A stretch of DNA of 64,000 bases from an uncultured Clostridiaceae bacterium (GTDB taxonomy: Bacteria > Bacillota > Clostridia > Clostridiales > Clostridiaceae): NCBI GenBank assembly GCA_946405135.1, contig CAMJGD010000016.1, forward strand, positions 1 through 64,000. The letters run 5' to 3'. The notes under the pieces were generated by a model. That model saw nothing but the letters and a program-made list of their open reading frames with translations. It made no database searches and had not been told where the DNA came from. Position numbers and translations under genes: made by a program. Positions 10,161-18,781 of this stretch are shown here, piece after piece; position 1 is the first letter of the stretch, and each line of letters begins with the position of its first letter.

Positions 10161-12170
10161 TTAAGCCTCCTTTATTTTATTGACTTCTTCTTTATCTAAA
10201 GCCAAACTATTTATCTTTAAAATCAACGCTGCCATGGGCGGTACTTTAATGGTCAAATGATATTTTTGATTGTGCCAGCTGCCTCTCTTAGCATAAAGCT
10301 TTTCTCCCATTATCTGACCTGATCCGCCAAATTCTTCACTATCTGTATTTAACAGTTCTTCATATTCCCCTAAGTAAGGCACTCCTATATCATAATCGTA
10401 GTAGACCACCGGAGTAAAATTACATAATACTATTAAAGTATCCTTTGGGTCTTTGGACTTTCTCATGAATACTAATATGCTCTGATTACTATTATCCGCA
10501 TCAATCCATTGAAATCCCTCTTCATCATAATCTAATTCCCACAAAGCTTTATGGTTTAAATATAATTCATTTAATCTTTTAAAATAGTTTTGAGTTTTCT
10601 TATGACTATCAAACTGGTCTATAAGCTTCCACTCAAGAGATTCATAATGTCTCCACTCAATGAACTGAGCAAATTCACATCCCATAAAAATAGTTTTTTT
10701 ACCAGGATGAGTATACATATATGCCATAAAAAGTCTAAGCCCTGCAAATTTATTCCAATAATCTCCCCACATCTTGTCTATAAGAGATTTTTTCCCATGC
10801 ACTACCTCATCATGGGAAATGGGCAATATAAAGTTTTCCGAATAGTTGTACATCATAGAAAAAGTTATAAGATTATGATTTTTCTTTCTATATAATGGGT
10901 CTATAGAAAAATATTTAAGTATGTCATTCATCCATCCCATATTCCATTTAAAATTAAACCCTAATCCTCCTGAATCTACAGGTCTTGTAACCAGTGGCCA
11001 GGATGTGGATTCTTCTGCTATCATAAGGAAATTAGGAAACTCTTTAAACAAAGCACTGTTAAGCTCTCTTAAAAATTCAATGGCCTCTAAGTTTTCTCTG
11101 CCTCCCTGCTTATTTGGTTTCCACTCTCCTGCTTTCCTGTCATAATCCAGATATATCATATTTGCTACTGCATCTACCCTTAATCCATCTATATGGTATT
11201 CTTTAATCCAAAATAAAGCGTTAGAAATAAGAAAACTTTTTACTTCAGGCTTACCTAAATCAAAATTTGCTGCTCCCCAGCCTTCATTTTCTGCTTTACT
11301 TTTTTCCTCATACTCATAAGTTGGAGTACCGTCAAACTCAAACAAGCCATGCTCATCCTTACAAAAATGTCCTGGAACCCAGTCAAGAATCACGCCTATA
11401 CCTTGTTTATGACATGAATCTACAAAATACTTGAAATCCTTTATATCTCCAAACCTGCTGGTTACTGAATAATACCCCGTTACCTGATACCCCCAGGAAT
11501 CATCTAGAGGATGCTCCATTATAGGCATTAGCTCAATATGAGTGTAGCCCATTTCCTTCACGTAGCTAGGTAATATCTTTGCCATATCCTTATAACTTAA
11601 AAAATTTCCATATTCATCTCTTTTCCAAGAGCCTAAATGAAGTTCGTATATATTTACTGGGCTATTATAAACATTTGTACTGTTTTTATATTCAACCCAT
11701 TTTTCATCTTTCCATTTAAATTCTTTAGGCTTTATCATTATGGATGCGGTATTAGGTCTTTTTTCTGAATAGAAGGCATAGGGATCTGACTTAAGTACCT
11801 TTTTCCCATCTAGAGTAGTTATTTCATATTTGTATAAATACTGCTCCTTTATTCCAGGGATAAATATACTCCATAAACCATCTTTAGAAATTCTCTCTAA
11901 AGAATACTTTTCTTCTATATTCCAGTCATTAAAACTTCCTGTTACTACTACTGACTGAGCTTTTGGCGCCCAGGTAGTAAACCTTACCCCTAGTCTTCTA
12001 TTTTCCTTTGTAAAATGAGAACCCATAAATTTGTAACATTTATAGTGGTTTCCTTTATGAAACAGCTGTATATCATGTTTTGAAATGAGGGGTTTATCTT
12101 GAACTGATTTATGAGTCTTAGTTTTAGAATTCATAGAACCTTTCTGACTTTTAGAGTCACTTTCCTTCAT
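10161..12170 (-). CDS. glgB: 1,4-alpha-glucan branching enzyme
   Basis: GH13 branching enzyme of 669 residues that makes alpha-1,6 branches. A polar N-terminal tail of about 35 residues is followed by a CBM48 domain (GVRFTTWAPKAQSVVVTGSFNDW) and the barrel with GVILDWVPGHF, DGLRVDAVANM (nucleophile Asp), MIAEESTSWP (acid/base Glu) and ISHDEVVHGK. First gene of the glycogen operon; its promoter should lie in the AT-rich 12171-12400 gap. SD GGGGTGA precedes the ATG. Confidence 0.96.
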   Translation of the reverse strand: MKESDSKSQKGSMNSKTKTHKSVQDKPLISKHDIQLFHKGNHYKCYKFMGSHFTKENRRLGVRFTTWAPKAQSVVVTGSFNDWNIEEKYSLERISKDGLWSIFIPGIKEQYLYKYEITTLDGKKVLKSDPYAFYSEKRPNTASIMIKPKEFKWKDEKWVEYKNSTNVYNSPVNIYELHLGSWKRDEYGNFLSYKDMAKILPSYVKEMGYTHIELMPIMEHPLDDSWGYQVTGYYSVTSRFGDIKDFKYFVDSCHKQGIGVILDWVPGHFCKDEHGLFEFDGTPTYEYEEKSKAENEGWGAANFDLGKPEVKSFLISNALFWIKEYHIDGLRVDAVANMIYLDYDRKAGEWKPNKQGGRENLEAIEFLRELNSALFKEFPNFLMIAEESTSWPLVTRPVDSGGLGFNFKWNMGWMNDILKYFSIDPLYRKKNHNLITFSMMYNYSENFILPISHDEVVHGKKSLIDKMWGDYWNKFAGLRLFMAYMYTHPGKKTIFMGCEFAQFIEWRHYESLEWKLIDQFDSHKKTQNYFKRLNELYLNHKALWELDYDEEGFQWIDADNSNQSILVFMRKSKDPKDTLIVLCNFTPVVYYDYDIGVPYLGEYEELLNTDSEEFGGSGQIMGEKLYAKRGSWHNQKYHLTIKVPPMAALILKINSLALDKEEVNKIKEA

Positions 12171-12397
12171 AATTATTCACCCCAGCTCCATTTTAAAAAA
12201 ATTTAATTTATTTTGTTAATTCAAATTATTCTACATTGAAAAGATTAAACCTTCTGTTATTTTTATACTTTTCCATGTTTAGACATTTGTATAAATGAAA
12301 ATGTTTTCCCTAAGCACTGTAATCGTATTTTATTGTAATAATATACAATCATTCTTTTATATAAATAAATTTCATATATGTTTTTTTGTAAATTCTT

Positions 12398-12454
12398 ATA
12401 AAAAAGCTGTACATTTTAATCTAAACTAATTAAAGTTAGAAAAATGTACAGCTT
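12398..12454 (-). terminator. Intrinsic terminator of the 12461-12796 gene
   Basis: AAGCTGTACATTTT (12404-12417) pairs perfectly with AAAATGTACAGCTT (12441-12454). Read on the minus strand the stem is followed directly by a U-run. It separates the small upstream gene from the glycogen operon promoter region. Confidence 0.85.
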
Positions 12455-12460
12455 AGAATT

Positions 12461-12796
12461 TTAATAAATGGATTTTTCTCCTTTGATTCCTTTTAAAGGC
12501 TTTCTGTATACTCTATCTCTTCTATACTGCATAGTATTCTTAAAATGATACTTATCCCTATTCTCATCATCGTATTCTTTGCAGCATTCTTCGCCTTTAT
12601 TAAATATGCTTTTTAACTTAACAAACAAATCTTTGCCTTCATTTTTAGGTGTATAATTTTCGTCAGAGTATTCTTCAAAATTATCTAATATGTCTTGTTT
12701 TACCATTTTGTTTACTTTATATGCGGTAGCTGCAGCAGCTAATCCAGCTCCTGCTGCCAGAAGTGTTCCTAATAGCTGTTTATTTTTTCTTTTCAT
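12461..12796 (-). CDS. Small hypothetical protein with N-terminal membrane helix
   Basis: I do not recognise this 111-residue protein. A basic start (MKRKNK) is followed by one Ala/Gly-rich hydrophobic stretch at residues 8-26, then a charged tail rich in Glu, Lys and Tyr with a Cys-Cys pair near residue 71. This suggests a single-pass or membrane-tethered protein with a cytoplasmic tail. SD GGTGAAG lies just before the ATG, and a strong terminator follows, so it appears to be monocistronic. The coding signal is good but function is unknown. Confidence 0.7.
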   Translation of the reverse strand: MKRKNKQLLGTLLAAGAGLAAAATAYKVNKMVKQDILDNFEEYSDENYTPKNEGKDLFVKLKSIFNKGEECCKEYDDENRDKYHFKNTMQYRRDRVYRKPLKGIKGEKSIY

Positions 12797-13061
12797 AACT
12801 TCACCGTTACATAAAAAGCACTAAAATCTAATATCACTAATTTTAGTAAACTTATAACGGTTTTCACCTTCCTTTCCAATTTAATTTTGTTTTCTAACTA
12901 ATTTGTGAGTACCGCCTTTTCAGTATTATATATAATTTCAACAGTTATTTCTATACTTATATGTGAAATCAAAATCTCAGCTATCTATACATCCATTATA
13001 TATATTCATAATTCCCGCGAAATGTTATAAATATTCATAAAGTCTGTGTTTTTTTATGTAT

Positions 13062-14204
13062 CTATTGTAAGTAATTTAAAAAAGTACTAACCATATCCTT
13101 TTTAACTTGAAAGCCAAAATGACTTAAGCAATCCTGTACAGCATATAGTATATAACTTACCCTATCTGCCTTTGCATTTTCACCCATATGACCAATTCTT
13201 ATCACTTTTCCTGAAAGATATCCAAAGGATCCTGAAATTAAAATATTATGTTTATCCAATAAAAATTTTTTGAAAGCTTTTTCTTCTATACCCTCTGGAA
13301 GCTCAAATACTGTTACCGTATTGGAATAGCCTTTTTTTATATATAATTCTAATCCTGCTTCTTTCAGTGTCTTTCTTGTAGCTTCTCCGAGAATTTTGTG
13401 TCTTCTTATCATATTTTCTGGTTTTTCTTCAAATATATTTTCCATGGCAACTCTAAGAGCCATTATATCACTTATAGGCATGGTATATGGAAACCATTTG
13501 TTTTTATAATAATCTTTCCATAAAGTAAGATTAGAATAGTATCCCACAATAGAAGTTTTTCTGTATTCCATAGCCTTAAAAGCTTCTTCACTTATACTTA
13601 AAAAAGTAAGACCAGGAGGTGCAGATATACATTTTTGAGAAGCACCTAAAGCTATGTCTATCTGCCATTCATCTACTCTTAACTCTTCTCCGCCCATGGC
13701 AGCTACACTATCCACTACAGTGATTATACCTTTACTTTTTAATAGAGGGCATATTTTACTTACATCGTTCAAAACTCCAGAAGGTGTATCACAATGTACT
13801 ATAGTAGCATACTTAAAATCGCTATGATTTTGTAAAAACTTATCTAACTCCTCTATATCTATAGATTTTTGTCTATCTGTGCTATACATCACAGCTTCTC
13901 CTCCGTAAATTTTTACAAAATCTGCAAAACCTTCTCCAAATATTCCATTATCCAATACCAGTACTCTATCACCTTTTTCTGTAAGGGAAGCACAAGCAGC
14001 TTCAAGCCCTAGTATTCCTTCCCCGCATAATATCCTTACTTCATTTCTAGTATGAAGAAATTTCCCTATTTTTTCGCAGGTTTCTTTATAAAAATCATAA
14101 AATTGTTCATCCAAATCAGGGTTTGTAGTTTTCATAGCTCTGGCTAATCTTACATTTTCTTTTACCTCTGTAGGACCTGGTGTAAATACATAAGGAGTCT
14201 TCAT
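13062..14204 (-). CDS. Class V pyridoxal-phosphate aminotransferase (alanine-glyoxylate/serine-pyruvate type)
   Basis: Fold-type I aminotransferase of 380 residues. FTPGPTEV at the N-terminus is typical of the AGXT/serine-pyruvate aminotransferase family. VVDSVAAMGGEE carries the cofactor-binding Asp, and GASQKCISAPPGL carries the Schiff-base Lys. The start was set at ATG 14204, which has AAGGAAG upstream; an in-frame GTG at 14225 has no SD. No pathway genes adjoin it, so the amino donor and acceptor are open: alanine or serine with glyoxylate or pyruvate, or a phosphonate-type substrate. Confidence 0.85.
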   Translation of the reverse strand: MKTPYVFTPGPTEVKENVRLARAMKTTNPDLDEQFYDFYKETCEKIGKFLHTRNEVRILCGEGILGLEAACASLTEKGDRVLVLDNGIFGEGFADFVKIYGGEAVMYSTDRQKSIDIEELDKFLQNHSDFKYATIVHCDTPSGVLNDVSKICPLLKSKGIITVVDSVAAMGGEELRVDEWQIDIALGASQKCISAPPGLTFLSISEEAFKAMEYRKTSIVGYYSNLTLWKDYYKNKWFPYTMPISDIMALRVAMENIFEEKPENMIRRHKILGEATRKTLKEAGLELYIKKGYSNTVTVFELPEGIEEKAFKKFLLDKHNILISGSFGYLSGKVIRIGHMGENAKADRVSYILYAVQDCLSHFGFQVKKDMVSTFLNYLQ

Positions 14205-14543
14205 AATTCTAGCACTTCCTTTCACAATAGTAACGTAAAATAATCCAACTATTTAATAATCTTTACTATTTTATTTTTAATATTGCTAATAATAAAATTA
14301 TATTACTATTTTATCTATAGGTATAATGTATGGATACAAAACAGGTAAATCATAGTTTTATTACATAACTCTAAAGAAATTATACCTCAAATGTGTGAAA
14401 ATTGTAAATTATTAAAAAAATGCGCGAAAAAGCTTATCATAACTAGTATTTAAATGTAAAATATATATACATACTTAAGTAACACATAATATCACTAAAT
14501 CATAGTTTTATATTAACAAATGTAGCATAAAGGGGTGATTATC
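14205..14543. other. Divergent intergenic region, AT-rich, no gene
   Basis: This gap must hold the promoters of the minus-strand aminotransferase and the plus-strand cardiolipin synthase. A TATAAT hexamer occurs near 14325 in the plus direction, but its -35 match is weak. I see no convincing small ORF, hairpin or riboswitch. Confidence 0.4.
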
Positions 14544-15980
14544 TTGAGTTCAGCTTTTCAAAATATTTTATATGTAATTTTAATAATAAATATAATCATA
14601 TCTGTAACTGTAATAGTCCTAGAAAGAAAACAGCCTGAAAAAACCATTGCCTGGCTTCTTGTTCTTATACTACTTCCTCCTATTGGCATAGTACTTTACT
14701 TGTTTTTAGGACGAAATTGGAAAATTCATAAGTTAAATGAGAATATTTCCACAAATGTTCAAGATCTCATTTTTCCTATTATAAAAGATTATAAATTCAA
14801 AGAATATGTCCCTCTTATTGAACTTTTAGCAAATAATAGCGACTCCCCTGTATTTATAAATAATCAGATCACCCTGTTTAAAAATGGAGAAGAAAAATTT
14901 GAATCTTTAAAAAAGGAACTTCTTAAGGCTGAACATCATATTCATCTAGAATACTATATAGTAAAAGACGATGAAATAGGTAATGAAATAAAAGATATAC
15001 TTATAAAAAAATCCCTTGAAGGAGTTAAGGTCAGATTCATAATGGATAGAGTTGGTTCTATCCGTTTAAGAAGAAATTTTATAAAGGATATGAAAGATGC
15101 TGGTATAGATGTGGTTCAATACTCTTACTTCTTAGCGCCGCTGCTTAGAATGATAAACACTCAAATAAATTACAGGAACCATAGAAAGATTGCAGTAATA
15201 GATGGAAAAATAGGTTTTATAGGTGGAATAAATATAGGAGATGAATATTTAGGAAAAGGTAACCTTGGTTACTGGAGAGATACTCATATCATGGTAAAAG
15301 GCGATTTCGTTTTTGGATTACAAGCAGTTTTTCTAGATGATTTTCTGACCATTCAAAATGCAAATAATCACTACACTTTTTATGATAAGGAATTTGAAAA
15401 GTATTTTCCTACAGGTGAAAGTAGCGGAAATAAAGTTATGCAACTGGTTAAAAGCGGTCCAGATTCTGAATTTCCTGCCATAATGCAGGGTATATTGAAG
15501 ATGATAACTATGGCCACTGACCACATATATATCACAACCCCTTATTTTGTTCCCACAGAAAGCATAATGGATGCTCTTAAAATAGCTGCTTTAGGAGGCA
15601 TAGATGTAAAAATTCTTTTCCCTGGTAGAGCAGACCATCTTACGGTATATTATGCATCTAGAACCTATCTTGCAGAACTGGCAAAATGCGGTGCAAAAAT
15701 ATATATTTATAATAAAAGTTCTTTCATTCATGCTAAAACCATTACAGTAGACAGTAAAATATCTACCGTAGGTACTGCCAACATGGACATAAGAAGTTTT
15801 GAATTAAATTATGAAATTAATGCAGTAATCTACGATGAAGAAATAACAGAAAAATTAGAAGACATGTTTTATAAAGATCTAGAGTTCAGTCAGCTGATAT
15901 CTAGAGATGATTTCGAAAATACAAGCAGGTTCCGCAAAATTCTAGAAGCAATTGCTCGAATATTTTCATCATTACTTTAA
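14544..15980 (+). CDS. cls: Cardiolipin synthase
   Basis: Phospholipase D-superfamily enzyme that condenses two phosphatidylglycerols into cardiolipin at the membrane. Two N-terminal transmembrane helices (about residues 5-28 and 36-55) precede two HKD motifs, HRKIAVIDGKIGFIGGINIG and HAKTITVDSKISTVGTANMD. At 478 residues it is the normal family length. The start was placed at TTG 14544, whose spacing to AAGGGGTGA is right; an in-frame GTG at 14535 lies within that SD. A palindromic repeat begins right after the stop. Confidence 0.94.
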   Translation: MSSAFQNILYVILIINIIISVTVIVLERKQPEKTIAWLLVLILLPPIGIVLYLFLGRNWKIHKLNENISTNVQDLIFPIIKDYKFKEYVPLIELLANNSDSPVFINNQITLFKNGEEKFESLKKELLKAEHHIHLEYYIVKDDEIGNEIKDILIKKSLEGVKVRFIMDRVGSIRLRRNFIKDMKDAGIDVVQYSYFLAPLLRMINTQINYRNHRKIAVIDGKIGFIGGINIGDEYLGKGNLGYWRDTHIMVKGDFVFGLQAVFLDDFLTIQNANNHYTFYDKEFEKYFPTGESSGNKVMQLVKSGPDSEFPAIMQGILKMITMATDHIYITTPYFVPTESIMDALKIAALGGIDVKILFPGRADHLTVYYASRTYLAELAKCGAKIYIYNKSSFIHAKTITVDSKISTVGTANMDIRSFELNYEINAVIYDEEITEKLEDMFYKDLEFSQLISRDDFENTSRFRKILEAIARIFSSLL

Positions 15981-16091
15981 GCTACGGGGCTGTGGCACTA
16001 AGAAATTTACATATAATATATTGATTTGCAAATTTAAAATTAGCACAATATATTGTAGTATTTATTCTTAATGCGACAGCTCCTTCGTAGT
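15981..16091. repeat. MITE-like palindromic repeat, copy 1
   Basis: The two arms are near inverted copies: GGGCTGTGGCACTAAG at the left end and CTTAATGCGACAGCTCC at the right, with CTACG/CGTAG at the extremities and ATATATTG/CAATATAT further in. The same arms occur at 22907-22973 and 34206-34303. It fills the gap between two convergent genes and could also terminate both. Ends of the GGCTGTTGCA type resemble insertion-sequence terminal repeats, from memory IS1182-like, but I cannot search for a parent. Confidence 0.7.
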
Positions 16092-16095
16092 CAAT

Positions 16096-16815
16096 TTATG
16101 CTTTTCTATTTCTATACCTATTAAAACTTAAACCAATATTATATATTCCAAGTGCAACAAAATAAATTCCAAAATATTTTTTCTCAATTAAATATAGTAT
16201 ACCTATAATTAGAAACTCAATACCACAAAAAGCATCCACTTTCCATAAATTTTTTTTTGCAAACACTCCATTGTTACCTTTGCTGTCTTTACTCAAATGC
16301 TTTAACCTAGAATTGAATGCTAGGTATGGCATAAAATTAAAAATAAATACAATAAGACTTATAACAAAAAGTATCAAAACAATAAGGAAAATAGGTCTTA
16401 TTGTAATGGCAGAAACAAATAATAAAACTGCTAAAATAATTGTTGTAATCAAAGAATATAAAGTTCCCTTTCCTGACTGTTTTTTCATCCTATAGTATTT
16501 ATCCATTTCCGATTCCCGATCACTATAGATAGCCTTTGTGCCTGCTGGAGCTGAAAAAATGTGTATTTCATCGCCTAAAGAAATCACAGGTGTCCAACCT
16601 GCTTCCTTAAAAAAATTAAAATATTCTTCCGTTGCTTCATTTTGATAATCTAAGCTATACTCTATATCCTTAGGCTCTCCTTTTCTTAATTTATAAAAAA
16701 AACCTACCTTTATTCCTTCTAATAGCCAACCTTCCCGTGCATAATCTTTTAGCATCTCCATATCACTTTCTTCACTAAAAGCAAATCCATTTATAATAAC
16801 ATACTTAGTTTCCAT
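16096..16815 (-). CDS. DUF2812 membrane protein (PadR partner)
   Basis: 239-residue protein with an N-terminal soluble DUF2812 region of about 110 residues (GFAFSEESDMEMLKDYAREGWLLEGI) followed by four hydrophobic helices between about 125 and 230. In Firmicutes such genes usually follow a PadR regulator, as here, 18 bases downstream of padR. Molecular function is not known; a role in envelope stress or export sensing is only a guess. The second ATG at 16815 was chosen because the GGGGGA SD is too close to the first. Confidence 0.8.
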   Translation of the reverse strand: METKYVIINGFAFSEESDMEMLKDYAREGWLLEGIKVGFFYKLRKGEPKDIEYSLDYQNEATEEYFNFFKEAGWTPVISLGDEIHIFSAPAGTKAIYSDRESEMDKYYRMKKQSGKGTLYSLITTIILAVLLFVSAITIRPIFLIVLILFVISLIVFIFNFMPYLAFNSRLKHLSKDSKGNNGVFAKKNLWKVDAFCGIEFLIIGILYLIEKKYFGIYFVALGIYNIGLSFNRYRNRKA

Positions 16816-16833
16816 AAACATTCCCCCTTTATA

Positions 16834-17154
16834 TTACTTTAAAAAATGTTCAGCAAATTTAATCATTTCTTTTTTGCGTTCAATCTCTTTTATAAGCATC
16901 TCTCGTCCTAGGCTTGTGATCTTATATACCTTTTTTCCTTCATCTGCTCCATCACTAAGTTCTATAAGCTTTGCTGCTAAAAGTTTTTTAAGCGTTGTAT
17001 AAAGTGATGCTGGTCCAATTGTAACTTTATTATCTGTTAGCTCTTCAATAGTTTTCATAATTAAGTAGCCATGCTTTTCTTCTACAACACTTGATAAAAT
17101 ATAAAAAGCAGCATCTGTTAGTTCTCCAACATCAATAGAATCTTTTCGTGGCAT
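16834..17154 (-). CDS. PadR family transcriptional regulator
   Basis: 106-residue winged-helix regulator of the short PadR-s2 type. It has the DAAFYILSSVVEEKHGYLIMKTIEELTDNKVTIGPASLYTTLKKLL helix-turn-helix region and a C-terminal dimerisation helix (MLIKEIERKKEMIKFAEHFL). SD AAAGGAAA. It is co-transcribed with the DUF2812 gene, and three copies of a TATCATTTAATGATA-like sequence lie just upstream, so autorepression is very likely. The inducer is unknown. Confidence 0.9.
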   Translation of the reverse strand: MPRKDSIDVGELTDAAFYILSSVVEEKHGYLIMKTIEELTDNKVTIGPASLYTTLKKLLAAKLIELSDGADEGKKVYKITSLGREMLIKEIERKKEMIKFAEHFLK

Positions 17155-17182
17155 AAGTATTTCCTTTCTATATCGTTACTTA

Positions 17183-17229
17183 TATCATTAAATGATATAT
17201 CATTTAATATAATGTATCATTTAATGATA
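17183..17229 (-). promoter_or_regulatory. Triple palindromic PadR operator
   Basis: TATCATTAAATGATA (17183-17197), a degenerate TATCATTTAATATA (17198-17211) and a perfect TATCATTTAATGATA (17215-17229) lie in tandem 29-75 bases upstream of the padR start. The outer centres are 32 bp apart, about three helical turns. The symmetry and position suit a repressor operator overlapping the promoter. Confidence 0.75.
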
Positions 17230-17249
17230 TAGATGTCAATTATTTTTTT

Positions 17250-17294
17250 GTAATTAAAAACACCTTCAAAAACCCTTATTTCTTTTTGAAGGTG
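17250..17294 (-). terminator. Intrinsic terminator overlapping the vanZ stop codon
   Basis: CACCTTCAAAAA (17261-17272) pairs with TTTTTGAAGGTG (17283-17294), and a U-rich run follows on the minus strand. The stop codon of the VanZ gene lies in the loop, so the coding end doubles as the terminator stem. Confidence 0.85.
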
Positions 17295-17740
17295 CCAAAA
17301 CCAGCTCTGACTATTAATGCCAAAAATGCTCCAGTGATATCTATAAGTACATCTTTAAACATTCCAGCTCTACCTGGTATAAAAAGCTGATGAAATTCAT
17401 CGGAACAAGCATATAAAAAGCTTACCATAAGGGCAATAACATATTTTTTTCTTCCATTAAAGTCATATTTTAAAACATTATATGCAAGCATAAATAATAT
17501 AAAATATTCTGTCATATGAGCAGCTTTCCTCACTATAAAGTCCGCCATCTCACCAAAATAGCTATTTAAATTGAGTCCTAAAACATTAAAAATGTATATA
17601 ACAAATTTGCTCTTTTCATCGGATACATCTCCAGGTTGATTGGAATAAACAAATATAACTGTCATCCATGCAATGAGCAAAACCCAGCTTATAAGTTTCT
17701 TTCTCTTTATATTTAATTTTTTTGATGATAAATTTGTCAT
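17276..17740 (-). CDS. VanZ family membrane protein
   Basis: 154-residue VanZ-like protein with about four transmembrane helices. Family features are WMTVIFVYSNQPG in the first helix, FIVRKAAHMTEYFILFMLAY, and SFLYACSDEFHQLFIPGRAGMFKDVLIDITGA with the conserved Asp-Glu-x-His-Gln and the Arg. VanZ homologues are linked to glycopeptide resistance or envelope processes, but single-copy chromosomal ones have no firm function. SD AAAGGA. It lies upstream of the padR promoter on the same strand but is closed off by its own terminator. Confidence 0.88.
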   Translation of the reverse strand: MTNLSSKKLNIKRKKLISWVLLIAWMTVIFVYSNQPGDVSDEKSKFVIYIFNVLGLNLNSYFGEMADFIVRKAAHMTEYFILFMLAYNVLKYDFNGRKKYVIALMVSFLYACSDEFHQLFIPGRAGMFKDVLIDITGAFLALIVRAGFGTFKKK

Positions 17741-18036
17741 AATACTAGTCCTTTCTAATACAATTGCATTTACATCTTATACTAACAGCTAACTGAAAAG
17801 CAAGCTATAAAAATATGTAAAAACTACATATTTACATCTTATAATAATCTATATAACTGAACAAGCATCAATTATTCCTGTAAAAATTATGATGCCTTTT
17901 CAAATAAACTGTTTTGAAAATTTCAAGATATAGTTCTATAAACCTTTGTATAGTTTTCTATGATTTAGGCAAAAAATATTGTATAGTAAAATAGAAGTCT
18001 ATTTGGAATTATATACCCTCAAAGGAGATGATTTAA

Positions 18037-18630
18037 GTGTCAGTAGATGAAATACATTCCAAAATAAAAGAGATATATGAAAACTATAAAGAAGATTCCA
18101 CAGGAGGATATATACTAGGTGATGGTCCTATACCCTGCCCTATTTTATTTGTAGGCGAAGCTCCTGGAAAAACAGAAGTAGAAGAAGGTAAACCTTTCGT
18201 AGGCGTAGCTGGTAAGACTTTTGAATCCTATTTAAATTCCATAGGTATTAAAAGAGAAGATATAAGGCTTACTAATACATGCTTCTTTCGCCCCATAAAG
18301 ATAAAAGAAACCAAAAACGGCAAAACCTCTGTGAGCAATAGGCCTCCCAAAAAGAATGAAATTGAATTATTTAGGCATATACTAGATGAGGAAATAAAAC
18401 TTGTAAATCCAAAGATAATAATAACTTTAGGCAATGTGCCTCTAAAAAGGCTGACAGAGTTCAATAGCATTGGGGAATGTCATGGAAAGCTATATTTTAA
18501 TAAGGATTTAGGCAAATATATTTTTCCTATGTATCACCCTTCCTCTCTAACCTATAATCACAGCGAAGAATTTAAAAAAGCTTATAATGATGATTGGTCA
18601 AAGTTAAAAGAAGAATTATCGAAACTGTAG
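18037..18630 (+). CDS. Uracil-DNA glycosylase family 4-like protein lacking cluster cysteines
   Basis: 197 residues of the UDG superfamily, which excises uracil from DNA. Motif A is GEAPGKTEVEEGKPFVG and motif B is MYHPSSLTYN. Family 4 enzymes usually carry four cysteines for a 4Fe-4S cluster, including one N-terminal CxxC. Here only three scattered cysteines are seen and no CxxC, so the cluster is probably absent. GTG start with a strong AAAGGAG SD. It is monocistronic, ending in an inverted repeat. Confidence 0.85.
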   Translation: MSVDEIHSKIKEIYENYKEDSTGGYILGDGPIPCPILFVGEAPGKTEVEEGKPFVGVAGKTFESYLNSIGIKREDIRLTNTCFFRPIKIKETKNGKTSVSNRPPKKNEIELFRHILDEEIKLVNPKIIITLGNVPLKRLTEFNSIGECHGKLYFNKDLGKYIFPMYHPSSLTYNHSEEFKKAYNDDWSKLKEELSKL

Positions 18631-18643
18631 AATCTGTAAAATT

Positions 18644-18704
18644 AATGAGATGTCCAAGAATAATTATAGAAGACTTAATATAAATATTCTTTGGACATCC
18701 CATT
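18644..18704. terminator. Inverted repeat between convergent genes
   Basis: AATGAGATGTCCAAGAATA pairs with TATTCTTTGGACATCCCATT apart from a bulged base and one mismatch. It lies between the glycosylase and the convergent nucleotidase. The following U-run is weak, so efficiency is uncertain. Confidence 0.6.
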
Positions 18705-18781
18705 TATAACAATTTCAGACTTATGGTATATTAGCAAAGTTTTGGTTATTTACTTTACTTAAATTAATGTCTTTACAAGAA

